From an uncultured Aquimonas sp. (GTDB taxonomy: Bacteria > Pseudomonadota > Gammaproteobacteria > Xanthomonadales > Xanthomonadaceae): a stretch of DNA of 46,600 nucleotides. Both the position numbers and the translations under genes were made by a program. Position 1 is the first letter of the stretch; each line of letters opens with the position of its first letter. The notes under the pieces are model-generated. The model made no database searches. It saw only the letters and a list, made by a program, of their open reading frames with translations, and had not been told where the DNA came from. Below are positions 35,756 through 43,863 of the stretch, piece after piece. Location: positions 1-46,600 of the forward strand of contig NZ_CALART010000093.1 of NCBI RefSeq assembly GCF_937888285.1, in the 5' to 3' direction.

Positions 35756-37419
35756 ACCAAGCGCGCACCTTCCTGTTGATTGCCTGGCTGATGGTCGGCT
35801 ACCTGGCTTGGGACACCTGGCAACAGGACTACAGCCGTCCGCGCGCCGAGCCGGCGCCGCAGGCGGAGCTGTCGACACCGCCGTCGACCGGCGACCTGCC
35901 CGAGTTCCAACCCGAGCGCAGCAGCACCAGTCCGAGCGGCAGCGCGCCCACGCCGGCCGTTGCCTCCAGCGGCCGCCGCCTGGGCGTGCGCACCGATGTA
36001 CTCGACCTGCAGATCGACACCCAGGGCGGCAGCGTCGTCCAGGCCGACCTGCTTGCTTACGCACAGGAGCCCAAGCCGGGCTCGCCGCCGGTGCGCCTGA
36101 TGAGCACCCAGGGCCAGCGCTATTTCATTGGCCAGTCCGGCTATGTGGGCAATCGCGCTGAACTGCCGAACCACCTCAGTGCCTTCACCGCCGAAGGCGA
36201 CAGCTTCGAGCTTGGCAGCCAGGACCGCCTTGAAGTGCCGCTGCGCTGGACCTCGGCCGATGGCCTCAGCCTCGTGCGCACCTTCGTGTTCGAGCGCGGC
36301 AGCTATGTGGTCACGGTCAGCGATCGCTTCGAGAACCAGACCGGCCAGCCGGTCGAGCTGAGCGCCTACCGCCAGCTGGTGCGCGTGACCCCGCCGGCAC
36401 TGCCGGGTTCGAGTTTCACCAACCCCGCGGCCTACAGCTTTGTCGGCGCGGCCTGGTACAGCCCGCAGAGCAAGTTCGAGAAGCGCGCGTTCGGCGATTT
36501 CAGCGATGGCCCGACCGAAGCCAAGGCCAGTACCGGTTGGATCGCAATGCTGGAGCACTACTTCTTCGCCGCCTGGATTCCCGAAGCGGATGAAGCGCAG
36601 ACCTTCAGCACAGCCACCGAGGATGGCGGCCGCCATCGCATCCGTACCCTGGGCCCGGCCTTCGATGTTGCGCCCGGTGCTCAGGTCGAAAGCAGCGCGC
36701 GCTTCTATGCCGGCCCGAAGCTGCAGGACCAGCTGGAAGGCATTGCTCCGGGCCTCAAGCTGACCATGGACTACGGCATCTTCACGATGCTCGCCCAGCC
36801 CATGGCCTGGCTGCTTGGTGTCCTCCACGACATCACCGGCAACTGGGGCTGGGCCATCGTCCTGCTGGTGGTCATCCTGAAGCTCGCCCTGTTCAAGCTG
36901 TCGGAAGCGCAATACAAGAGCTTCGCCAAGATGCGCGCCGTGCAGCCGCGCATCGAAGCCCTCAAGGAGCGCTATGGCGAGGACCGCCAGAAATTCCAGA
37001 CGGCGATGATGGAGCTGTACAAGAAAGAGAAGATCAATCCGATGGGCGGCTGCCTGCCCATCCTGATCCAGATCCCGATCTTCATCTCGCTGTACTGGGT
37101 GCTCATCGAAGCGGTCGAGCTGCGCCATGCGCCGTGGATCCTGTGGATCAACAACCTCACCGCGCCCGACCCCTACTTCATCCTGCCGGTGCTGAACCTG
37201 CTGACCATGTGGGCCACGCAGAAGCTGTCGCCGACTCCGGGCATGGACCCGATGCAGAAGCGCATCATGCAGATCATGCCGATCGCCTTCGGCGTGATGT
37301 TCGCCTTCTTCCCGGCGGGCCTGGTGCTGTACTGGACCACCAACGGTGCGCTGGGCCTGCTGCAGCAGTGGATCATCCTGCGTCGCCACGGCGGTACGAC
37401 CGCGCCGAAGGCCGCCTGA
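35752..37419 (+). CDS. yidC: Membrane protein insertase YidC
   Basis: The protein is 555 residues. One N-terminal helix (about 4-22) is followed by a large periplasmic beta domain (about 60-330) that is typical of Gram-negative YidC. The conserved insertase core holds five helices, with LAQPMAWLLGVLHDITGNWGWAIVLLVVILK, INPMGGCLPILIQIPIFISLYWVL and PAGLVLYWTTNGALGLLQQW. It inserts inner-membrane proteins alone or with SecYEG. The gene overlaps rnpA by 4 bp and precedes mnmE by 94 bp. Confidence 0.98.
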   Translation: MNQARTFLLIAWLMVGYLAWDTWQQDYSRPRAEPAPQAELSTPPSTGDLPEFQPERSSTSPSGSAPTPAVASSGRRLGVRTDVLDLQIDTQGGSVVQADLLAYAQEPKPGSPPVRLMSTQGQRYFIGQSGYVGNRAELPNHLSAFTAEGDSFELGSQDRLEVPLRWTSADGLSLVRTFVFERGSYVVTVSDRFENQTGQPVELSAYRQLVRVTPPALPGSSFTNPAAYSFVGAAWYSPQSKFEKRAFGDFSDGPTEAKASTGWIAMLEHYFFAAWIPEADEAQTFSTATEDGGRHRIRTLGPAFDVAPGAQVESSARFYAGPKLQDQLEGIAPGLKLTMDYGIFTMLAQPMAWLLGVLHDITGNWGWAIVLLVVILKLALFKLSEAQYKSFAKMRAVQPRIEALKERYGEDRQKFQTAMMELYKKEKINPMGGCLPILIQIPIFISLYWVLIEAVELRHAPWILWINNLTAPDPYFILPVLNLLTMWATQKLSPTPGMDPMQKRIMQIMPIAFGVMFAFFPAGLVLYWTTNGALGLLQQWIILRRHGGTTAPKAA

Positions 37420-37513
37420 GCCCGCGGACCCGCAGTCGGAACTCGCGATTGAAGCAGCGGCCGCGGCGCGAAAGCACGCGGCCGCTGCCGTATCCGGAGG
37501 GAGGAACCGGGCC

Positions 37514-38911
37514 ATGCCGAATGCTACTGAAGAGCCCTCCAACGCCGTCACCCGCGGCGGATCCTTGAGCGGGCACACCGACACCATCGTCGCCATCGCC
37601 ACCGCTGCGGGCCCGGCAGGCGTCGGCGTGGTGCGGCTCTCCGGGCCGCAGTCGATCGCCATCGCGCGACGCCTGAGCGGCATCGAACCCAAGCCGCGCC
37701 ACGCCCACTACGTGCGTTTCAGCGATGTGGCAGACGAGGTGATCGACGACGGCCTGCTGATCGCCTTCATCGCGCCCGCGTCCTACACCGGCGAGGACGT
37801 GGTCGAGCTGCAGGCCCACGGCAGCCCCGCCCTGCTGCGCCTGCTGGTGGCGCGCTGCGTGGAGCTCGGCGCACGTCAGGCCCGGCCCGGCGAGTTCACC
37901 GAGCGCGCCTTCCTGAACGAACGCCTCGACCTGACCCAGGCCGAGGCAGTCGCCGATCTCATCCACGCCACATCCGAAGCCGCTGCCCGCGCCGCGCGGC
38001 GCGCGCTCGACGGCGAGTTCAGCCGCCGCGTCGACACTCTCACCGAGGCCCTGATCGCCTTGCGAATCTACGTCGAGGCCGCGATCGACTTCCCCGAGGA
38101 AGAGATCGACTTCCTCGCCGGGCCCGAACTCAAAGCGCGCCTGCGGCAGGTGCGTGAACTGATGCAGGCGCTGTTGCGCGAGGCCCGCCGCGGCCAGCGT
38201 CTGCGCGACGGCCTGCACGTGGTCATCGCCGGGCCACCGAACGCTGGCAAGAGCTCCCTGTTGAATGCGCTGTCGGGCAGCGACCGCGCCATCGTCACCG
38301 ATATCGCCGGCACCACCCGCGACCTGCTGCGTGAGGCGGTGCTGATCGACGGTATCGAACTCACCCTGGTCGACACCGCCGGCCTGCGGGAGGGCGCCGA
38401 TGTCGTCGAAGCCGAAGGCATGCGCCGTGCGCGCGCAGAATTCACCCGCGCCGATCTCGCCCTAGCCGTCGTCGAATGCGGTTCCGAGTGCGAACAGATC
38501 CCCGGCCTGCGCGGCGAGCTCTCCACCTTGCCGCGCGTGTTCTGGCTGCACAACAAGTGCGAGCTGGCCGGAGAGCCCGCGCGCTACGAGGCGCAGCACG
38601 ACGGCGAGCACTTCTGGCTGTCGGCGCGCGAAGGCCTGGGTCTCGACGCGCTGCGCGAGGCCCTCAAGCAGGCGGCGGGCCTGGGCGACGCCGCGGAAGG
38701 CGCCATCAGCGCTCGCGCCCGCCATGTCGGGGCCCTGCAGCGCGCCGGCACCCAGCTCGAAAGCGCCGCCGATCGCCTCGCCGAAGGCAGCGGCGAACTC
38801 GCCGCCGAAGACCTGCGCGCCGCGCAGGAGTCCCTGGCTGAGATCACAGGACGCCTCAGCGCCGACGATCTGCTCGGCCGCATCTTCGGCAGCTTCTGCA
38901 TCGGAAAGTGA
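37514..38911 (+). CDS. mnmE: tRNA modification GTPase MnmE (TrmE)
   Basis: The protein is 465 residues from ATG 37514, preceded by GGAGGGAGGAACC. The N-terminal domain begins DTIVAIATAAGPAGVGVVRLSG. The GTPase domain has GPPNAGKSSLLNAL (G1), DIAGTTRD (G2), DTAGLREG (G3) and NKCELAG for G4, where the usual final aspartate of NKxD is glutamate. The C-terminus is FCIGK, with the essential cysteine. With MnmG it makes the cmnm5 modification at U34 of tRNAs. Its last 18 bases are the presumed island attachment site, and the island insertion leaves the protein intact. Confidence 0.97.
   Translation: MPNATEEPSNAVTRGGSLSGHTDTIVAIATAAGPAGVGVVRLSGPQSIAIARRLSGIEPKPRHAHYVRFSDVADEVIDDGLLIAFIAPASYTGEDVVELQAHGSPALLRLLVARCVELGARQARPGEFTERAFLNERLDLTQAEAVADLIHATSEAAARAARRALDGEFSRRVDTLTEALIALRIYVEAAIDFPEEEIDFLAGPELKARLRQVRELMQALLREARRGQRLRDGLHVVIAGPPNAGKSSLLNALSGSDRAIVTDIAGTTRDLLREAVLIDGIELTLVDTAGLREGADVVEAEGMRRARAEFTRADLALAVVECGSECEQIPGLRGELSTLPRVFWLHNKCELAGEPARYEAQHDGEHFWLSAREGLGLDALREALKQAAGLGDAAEGAISARARHVGALQRAGTQLESAADRLAEGSGELAAEDLRAAQESLAEITGRLSADDLLGRIFGSFCIGK
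38894..38911. other. Presumed attL: 18-bp attachment core at the end of mnmE
   Basis: TTCTGCATCGGAAAGTGA is the last 18 bases of mnmE including the stop. It aligns position by position with the 18-bp att core of Salmonella genomic island 1 at the same spot in trmE/thdF (TTCTGTATTGGTAAGTAA, from memory), differing at four places that keep the encoded FCIGK. An integrase begins 179 bp further on. The matching right-hand copy would lie beyond the window; no second good copy is present in 39000-46600. Confidence 0.7.
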
Positions 38912-39021
38912 TCTGGGGTCCGCTGGCGTCCGTGGAGGTCCTCAGACGACCGGGGCACGCAGCAAAATCATAGCGTTACGATCCCTGCTCATCTTTCGAG
39001 TCCTAGGACATCGGATTAAAT

Positions 39022-39083
39022 TGGGCCCACCAGCGGGCCCACAGAATCGGTGAGGCCCATCTCCAACACCTCTGGTGGGCCCA
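39022..39083. repeat. Perfect 12-bp inverted repeat plus a third copy, just before int
   Basis: TGGGCCCACCAG at 39022-39033 is matched by its exact complement CTGGTGGGCCCA at 39072-39083. A third partial copy, CGGGCCCACA, lies at 39034-39043. The repeats end 6 bp before the integrase start. They could be arm-type integrase-binding sites or an operator for int. Confidence 0.65.
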
Positions 39084-39089
39084 GCACAC

Positions 39090-40325
39090 ATGAAACAACG
39101 CACCGATCTGTACTTCCGCAAGGCGGCGGCTCGCCCCGAGCGCTATGAACTCTCCGACCGCGACGGCCTCGTCATGGAAGTGCACCCGTCGGGCCGAAAG
39201 ACCTGGCGCTATCGCTATCGACTGAACGGCAAGCGCGAGAAGGTAACCCTCGGCCCCTACCCGACGATCTCGCTGGAGGATGCCCGGGATCTACGTCGTC
39301 AGGCGGAGAGGATGGTGGTCGCCGGGAATAGTCCGGCGAAACAGAAGAAGGCACAGCTGCAAGGGGAAGCGAGCGACGCGGAGAAGTTGGATACAGTCGA
39401 GAAGCTCGCCATGCATTGGATCGAGTCGGATCTGAAGACCAACAACTCGAAGCCGAGACAGGACATCACCTACGTCGAGCGCGACATCGTGCCCGTGATC
39501 GGCAAGAGAGCGCCGCAAACGATCACAACGAAGGACGTGTGGATGTGCGTCGAACCGGTTCGGCTGCGTGGCCACGGCCAAGCTGCGCGACGCGTACTCA
39601 GCGTGCTCAAGCGGATCTTCGCGCACGGCATACAGGCGGGCGTTCTCCAGAACAATCCTGCGGCTGTAATGCGCCCCGTCAAGGTCGCGCCAACCAGCTC
39701 TCGTGCGAGGAAGCTGTCGGAGCTGGAGATCCGACAGCTTGACCATGCCATTGAATCGTCGCGCCTCGCCACACCGATGCGCATCGCGATCCGGCTGCTG
39801 CTGCTTGTGCCCTCGCGCAAGGGAGAACTGGTTCGCGCGCGTTGGGACGAGATCGACTTCGACCTCGGCACCTGGACCATTCCCGAGGCCAACGCAAAGA
39901 TGAAGAAGGCGCTGGTTCAGAAACTCCCGCACCAGGCCCTGAAGCTGCTGAGGGACCTGCAGGTGATGGCAAGCGGATCCGACTGGGTGCTCCCGTCGCC
40001 GAAGGGTCGGGGAAGGAAGCCGCTGTCGACTACCGCCCTCAATGCGGCCCTTCGCACCGTCGAAGGCTTGCCCGGCGGCATGGTGCTGCACGACCTTCGC
40101 CGCACCGTGCGCACCGGGCTCCGCGAGCTTGGGGTGGCGGACGCCGACGCTGAGCTCTGCTTGAACCACCGCAAGACTGGCGTGGCGGGCATCTATGACA
40201 AGGCAGAGCGTCTGGAAGCGCGTTACGAAGCGCTCTGCAAGTGGGCCGACTCCGTCGACCGGGCCCTGGGTCGCACGAACGTCACGCCGATTCGCTCTCC
40301 TGGGCGAAAGTCGTCGGCCGCGTAA
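39090..40325 (+). CDS. int: Site-specific tyrosine integrase, P4-like with N-terminal DUF4102 domain
   Basis: The protein is 411 residues from ATG 39090 (a GTG at 39075 is possible). The N-terminal arm-binding domain reads DGLVMEVHPSGRKTWRYRYRLNGKREKVTLGPYPTISL. The catalytic domain has the first arginine in LLLVPSRKGELVRARW, HDLRRTVRTGLRELG (HxxR), LNHRKTGVAGIYDK with the second histidine position and the tyrosine nucleophile (IYD). All key residues are present, so it is probably active. It stands directly after mnmE and matches the placement of the SGI1 integrase. It would catalyse integration and excision at the mnmE end. Confidence 0.95.
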   Translation: MKQRTDLYFRKAAARPERYELSDRDGLVMEVHPSGRKTWRYRYRLNGKREKVTLGPYPTISLEDARDLRRQAERMVVAGNSPAKQKKAQLQGEASDAEKLDTVEKLAMHWIESDLKTNNSKPRQDITYVERDIVPVIGKRAPQTITTKDVWMCVEPVRLRGHGQAARRVLSVLKRIFAHGIQAGVLQNNPAAVMRPVKVAPTSSRARKLSELEIRQLDHAIESSRLATPMRIAIRLLLLVPSRKGELVRARWDEIDFDLGTWTIPEANAKMKKALVQKLPHQALKLLRDLQVMASGSDWVLPSPKGRGRKPLSTTALNAALRTVEGLPGGMVLHDLRRTVRTGLRELGVADADAELCLNHRKTGVAGIYDKAERLEARYEALCKWADSVDRALGRTNVTPIRSPGRKSSAA

Positions 40326-40468
40326 TGTTGTCTACGACAGAAGCAGGGGAGAGGCCTGAGCGTCTCGACATCGGCGCGTCCGAGGTAGCGCCGGGTCCGA
40401 ATGCAAAGCGGCACCATGAGGCGGTTGAGACCTGCAGCCTCCTGGCCGCGAACTACTGCTCGTCATGA
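40325..40468 (+). CDS. Possible 47-residue ORF coupled to int
   Basis: The ATG overlaps the integrase stop (TAATG) and the ORF's own stop overlaps the next start (ATGA at 40465), so int, this ORF and the next form an overlapping chain. The sequence MLSTTEAGERPERLDIGASE... is hydrophilic with no motif I recognise. The chained starts argue for translation, but the short length and lack of similarity leave it doubtful. An excisionase-like role is conceivable but unsupported. Confidence 0.3.
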   Translation: MLSTTEAGERPERLDIGASEVAPGPNAKRHHEAVETCSLLAANYCSS

Positions 40469-40719
40469 CGGCCGCATCCTTGATCATCGCAATTGCGCTG
40501 GCGAAGCTCCTGCTCGGCATCCTTGTGGCAAGGCAGGGCAACGCAACTGGTACATCGCCATCGTCAAGAGCGGACACTGACGACGAGGAGGGCCTTACGC
40601 ACCTTCTTCGAGGCCAGCAGTTCGACGACCTTCCCACCGGCAACTTGCCTTCGGAGGACTACTCGACAGCAGCAGGGTCACGGCAAGCTTTCGGGGACTT
40701 CCGCGACCTCGACGACTAA
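40465..40719 (+). CDS. Small protein with one N-terminal membrane helix
   Basis: This is an 84-residue ORF beginning MTAASLIIAIALAKLLLGILV, a clear hydrophobic helix (residues 4-22). An acidic, serine-rich soluble tail follows (RADTDDEEGLTHLLRGQQFDD). It overlaps the preceding small ORF by 4 bp (ATGA) in the int chain. I do not recognise a family. The hydrophobic start and coupling make it more believable than most short ORFs here. Confidence 0.45.
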   Translation: MTAASLIIAIALAKLLLGILVARQGNATGTSPSSRADTDDEEGLTHLLRGQQFDDLPTGNLPSEDYSTAAGSRQAFGDFRDLDD

Positions 40720-40757
40720 TGCCATGACTAGGCGTCGAGCGATGCGAAGCTCAGGTG

Positions 40758-41351
40758 CTACGCTGCGCTGAACACGAAGACTGGCCGATCCTTCTCCAGG
40801 CCCTCCAGCTTCACTGCTCCCTTGCGCGCTATCCACGGATAGCGAGCTTCAATCTGTCGGCGCTGCGATGACCAGCGCTCTTCCGCAGCCGTGTGATGCC
40901 GATGCAGCGATCTCGAAAAAAGGTCGATAGTTGCGAAACCGGCGATCTGACGCCTCGACACTGCGTCCATGTACGCGGCCCGTACTGCCGCGAGGGCGGC
41001 GAGCGCTCCCAACATCCAGAACACGCGGGGTAGCTTCGCGAGGTCGTCGGGTGCCGTCAGCATTCGATCCAGGTCCTCGAACAGAGATCGCTGTCGGGGC
41101 GAGAGAGGTGCTCGGATCTTCTGTGCAACGCGCTCCGCTCTCTCCGTAGATGCAGCGACAAGTTCTTCCAGCGCACGCTCCGCACGCGACGTGGCTCGGA
41201 TGCACAGCACAATCTCGTGCAATCTTTCGACGTGCTCGGCCGTCACCTGCCAGTCTCCGTACGCATGCAATGCCACCGGACACGTTGCCGGTACGACCAC
41301 CGTGGATCGAAGTGATGCCCCCTCTCGTTGGATCATCCAGAATCCTTGCAT
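40758..41351 (-). CDS. Hypothetical protein of the island, one hydrophobic helix
   Basis: The protein is 197 residues from ATG 41351; an ATG at 41336 (MIQREGASLRS) has AAGGA seven bases upstream and may be the true start. The chain is mostly helical. Residues about 70-100 (ERAERVAQKIRAPLSPRQRSLFEDLDRMLTAP) are amphipathic and a hydrophobic segment lies at about 109-125 (VFWMLGALAALAAVRAAYM). The end reads ARYPWIARKGAVKLEGLEKDRPVFVFSAA. No family is recognised. It converges on the 84-residue ORF. Confidence 0.5.
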   Translation of the reverse strand: MQGFWMIQREGASLRSTVVVPATCPVALHAYGDWQVTAEHVERLHEIVLCIRATSRAERALEELVAASTERAERVAQKIRAPLSPRQRSLFEDLDRMLTAPDDLAKLPRVFWMLGALAALAAVRAAYMDAVSRRQIAGFATIDLFSRSLHRHHTAAEERWSSQRRQIEARYPWIARKGAVKLEGLEKDRPVFVFSAA

Positions 41352-41821
41352 CCAGCCTGACTCACCAATCAGCCCCCATCTTCCGATGATGCCTGGGCAG
41401 CTAAATTGAACAAGAAAGGTTCACTCTCCTCGGACGCCACCGTGATCTCGAAGTCACTCATTTGTCGCATCGCCGATGTACTACGCTCCTTCCTGCGCGC
41501 CCTTCGCGTAAACAAGCCAAACCTCCTACCGGTCATGCCGTGGTACGGCGTTCTGCCGAGACAGGCAAAGCGATTGCCAGCGCGCATCCCCACCAAGCGC
41601 CAACATCGCTCGAATGACTGACACCGTCGCGATTGCGTAGCAGCAGGGTCCTGCCGCCGATTGTTCTATCGTTTCCACCGGGGAGCCGAGGAGACGGCAG
41701 CCGAAGAGCGCTGTTCTGAAATGGATGGATGGGCGGATGCATCGTAAGTGGCCGAGCGAGGCCTTAGACGCGCAGCTCTCTCCGTTCGACCAGCTTCGCA
41801 GGGAGCCCTAGTGGGAGCAAG
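41352..41821. other. Island stretch without a confident gene
   Basis: About 470 bp with only short overlapping ORFs on both strands: 41406-41621 (+, 71 codons, basic) and a minus-strand frame ending 41369 whose last 30 codons (MSDFEITVASEESEPFLFN...) look protein-like. Neither has a good ribosome-binding site. Base composition is visibly less GC-rich than the mnmE side. It probably holds the promoter of the 41822 gene and that of the 40758-41351 gene. Confidence 0.4.
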
Positions 41822-43015
41822 ATGATGGCGGCGCAAGCAACGTTGGTCGAAGCCCAGGCACAGCTGGACGCCTTCACGCATTGGCTCGGTGCCGAGCGCT
41901 TGGAGGCGGCACAGGCTCCCCTGCGCGGTGCAGATCTCGGTCCCTTGAGGTACACACGCCAACTGCAGAGGCAGTGGGTGACGCGCGACGTGCTGAAGTA
42001 TCTAGAGGCCCGTACTCGCGGCGCCGTGAACGAAGCACTGGTGTTGCAGCACCTCATGCCGCTGTGTCGGCTGGCATCAGCTGTGTTGCGGTTCGAGCGC
42101 GTTGGTGCGACGCCTGTACCGGGCCGTTATCGCGATCTCCTACTTGGAGAGGCCTGCGCTGACTATGCCCATGAACTGCTTACGGCTGCCCACCATGACT
42201 GGTGCGGCTATCAGGTGCGGTGGCTTCAGGAGGGGGTCCCCGGCGGTGAGTTCGCGCTGCGCGTGGCAGGCGACCCGGACGAGGTCTTTGTTGAATGCAA
42301 GCGATTGGCGGCTGATCTGGTCGAGGTGCTCAAGACAGATGAGGTCGTGGCCCTCGCTGAGACCTTGGAACGAGAGCTGCAAGCGCGAGGCTGGTGCGGT
42401 ACTGTGCGGCTGGATCTGGGACCGCGTCATCTCGGTCGGCCGTCGCTGATCGCTGCAGTCGAGCACCTTGCTACTACCTTCAAGGCCGAGCGTGGTGAAG
42501 CTCAGTCTGGCGACATCACCGCGCACTTCGACCTGCGGCCTGTCGAGACCGTGCTTCCCTACCAAGAGCTCCTGGCGCTCGCCGCTTCGCGTGATCCTGT
42601 CCATCGGGTTATTACGGGGCGGCGACAAGGCGCGCAGGTAGCACGGCCCCGGGTTTTTGAGTTCTCGGGCCCGAAGCGAGATGGCGCATGGTTTGCGCGC
42701 AAGATCGAGTCTGTCGTCATCGAAGAAGCGGCTGATCGGCAGTTGTCTTCAATGGCTCCTGGGGTGGTTTGCCTGGAGCTGCCGATGTTTCGGGACGTCG
42801 ATCCCGTCGAGACCCTGGAGATCGTCTCGCCCGTGATCGACATGCTTTTCGCACGCGAACATGTCATCGGCTTCTTCGGTGTGCTCGACCTGACCACCAC
42901 CATGCACGGCGATTTCGCACGTGCGAATGCACCTGGTCGTGTGATCTGGAACGAGGGCTCTCGGTTCCAAGCGGCTCAAGCGCGATGGCGACAACTCATG
43001 GACGCGCAGGGTTGA
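41822..43015 (+). CDS. Hypothetical protein with a nuclease-like ECK motif (possible PD-(D/E)XK fold)
   Basis: This is a 397-residue protein with no family I can name. Its middle reads VRWLQEGVPGGEFALRVAGDPDEVFVECKRLAADL (about residues 138-172): two strands, then the (D/E)xK-type element VECKR, with acidic residues ahead of it. This is the pattern of many restriction-like and Holliday-junction-type nucleases, where E and K bind the metal and DNA phosphate. The C-terminal half (FGVLDLTTTMHGDF...) shows no motif. The next gene starts 30 bp after its stop in the same direction, so they form a pair. Nuclease function is inference. Confidence 0.55.
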   Translation: MMAAQATLVEAQAQLDAFTHWLGAERLEAAQAPLRGADLGPLRYTRQLQRQWVTRDVLKYLEARTRGAVNEALVLQHLMPLCRLASAVLRFERVGATPVPGRYRDLLLGEACADYAHELLTAAHHDWCGYQVRWLQEGVPGGEFALRVAGDPDEVFVECKRLAADLVEVLKTDEVVALAETLERELQARGWCGTVRLDLGPRHLGRPSLIAAVEHLATTFKAERGEAQSGDITAHFDLRPVETVLPYQELLALAASRDPVHRVITGRRQGAQVARPRVFEFSGPKRDGAWFARKIESVVIEEAADRQLSSMAPGVVCLELPMFRDVDPVETLEIVSPVIDMLFAREHVIGFFGVLDLTTTMHGDFARANAPGRVIWNEGSRFQAAQARWRQLMDAQG

Positions 43016-43045
43016 GGCGCGTCCAATTCCTGACGTTGATACGGA

Positions 43046-43786
43046 ATGGAGAACTCGATGCCTTGGGAGCTGACGATAGATGGGGATCTCGCCGCGTTGC
43101 GCTGGGTCGCTCGCGGCACCAGCGAAGTCAGTCCGCGAGTGGTGGAAGTCGAGACCCTCCACCGATTGGAGTGGGATGGCCTTGATAAACTCGGCCCGGA
43201 GCTTCACGACGAGGTCGTGGCTGTCGCGCTGCAGCACCTTTCTGCTCTCGACGGCGTCGCGTCAGTGCTGCTATGCCGACATTCGCAGTTCCACCTGATC
43301 GACGTTGCCTTCAGGCGCCCGGATGGTGGTCGAATCGTCTTCTGCTCAGTGCAGGATGCTCTCGCGATCAGCGTCTCCGTTGACGCGGAGTTGACCGTGA
43401 CGGGCGCTGATGGCCAAACCAAACGAGCGACAACCCACGATCCGATCCACAGGCTCATTGCGCTGGCGGAAATCGACGAGACCGTTGCGAAGGTCCTGCG
43501 TTTGTCGAGAAGTGACCTGCAGGATTGGCCTGCACTCTATCGACTCTACGAGGTGCTGCTGGCCGCGGAGGGCGGACCAGCCAAGCTAGCATCTTTGGGC
43601 GGGGTGACTCGCCAGCAGCTGCAGAGTTTCGCCGCCACTGCGAACTCACCGGCGCTGACCGGAGATGCATCCCGTCATGGAGTACAGAGTGGCTCGCCAC
43701 CTTCAAGGGCTATCTCCATGCCAGAGGCCGTGCAGTTGCTCAGGCACCTCTGCCGTTCCTGGCTGCTTTCGCGGGTCTCGCCTTGA
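43046..43786 (+). CDS. Hypothetical partner protein of the two-gene island module
   Basis: The protein is 246 residues from ATG 43046; an ATG at 43058 (MPWELTIDGDL) has GGAGAAC upstream and may be used instead. The N-terminal half is beta-rich. The C-terminal half is helical and includes DWPALYRLYEVLLAA, QSFAATANSPALTGDASRHG and SMPEAVQLLRHLCRSWL, a combination I have seen recurring at the ends of uncharacterised proteins, possibly HEPN-like; that link is from memory and weak. It follows the ECK-motif gene closely. No function assigned. Confidence 0.5.
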   Translation: MENSMPWELTIDGDLAALRWVARGTSEVSPRVVEVETLHRLEWDGLDKLGPELHDEVVAVALQHLSALDGVASVLLCRHSQFHLIDVAFRRPDGGRIVFCSVQDALAISVSVDAELTVTGADGQTKRATTHDPIHRLIALAEIDETVAKVLRLSRSDLQDWPALYRLYEVLLAAEGGPAKLASLGGVTRQQLQSFAATANSPALTGDASRHGVQSGSPPSRAISMPEAVQLLRHLCRSWLLSRVSP

Positions 43787-43863
43787 TGCCGGCGCGCTAG
43801 TTGCTGTTACACGCAACCAATGCGCGCGTGGCGTTCTGACAATCGTGCTCGGTAGCAGCCCCA

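Noticed and set aside
38912..39089. tRNA gene as integration target
   Set aside because: No cloverleaf is visible; the att core lies in mnmE, which explains the insertion site.
41733..41750. Possible right attachment site (TGCATCGTAAGTGG resembles part of the mnmE core)
   Set aside because: It needs a gap to align and matches only about 10 bases; an island ending here would exclude the hsdM and mobilisation-like genes. Likely chance.
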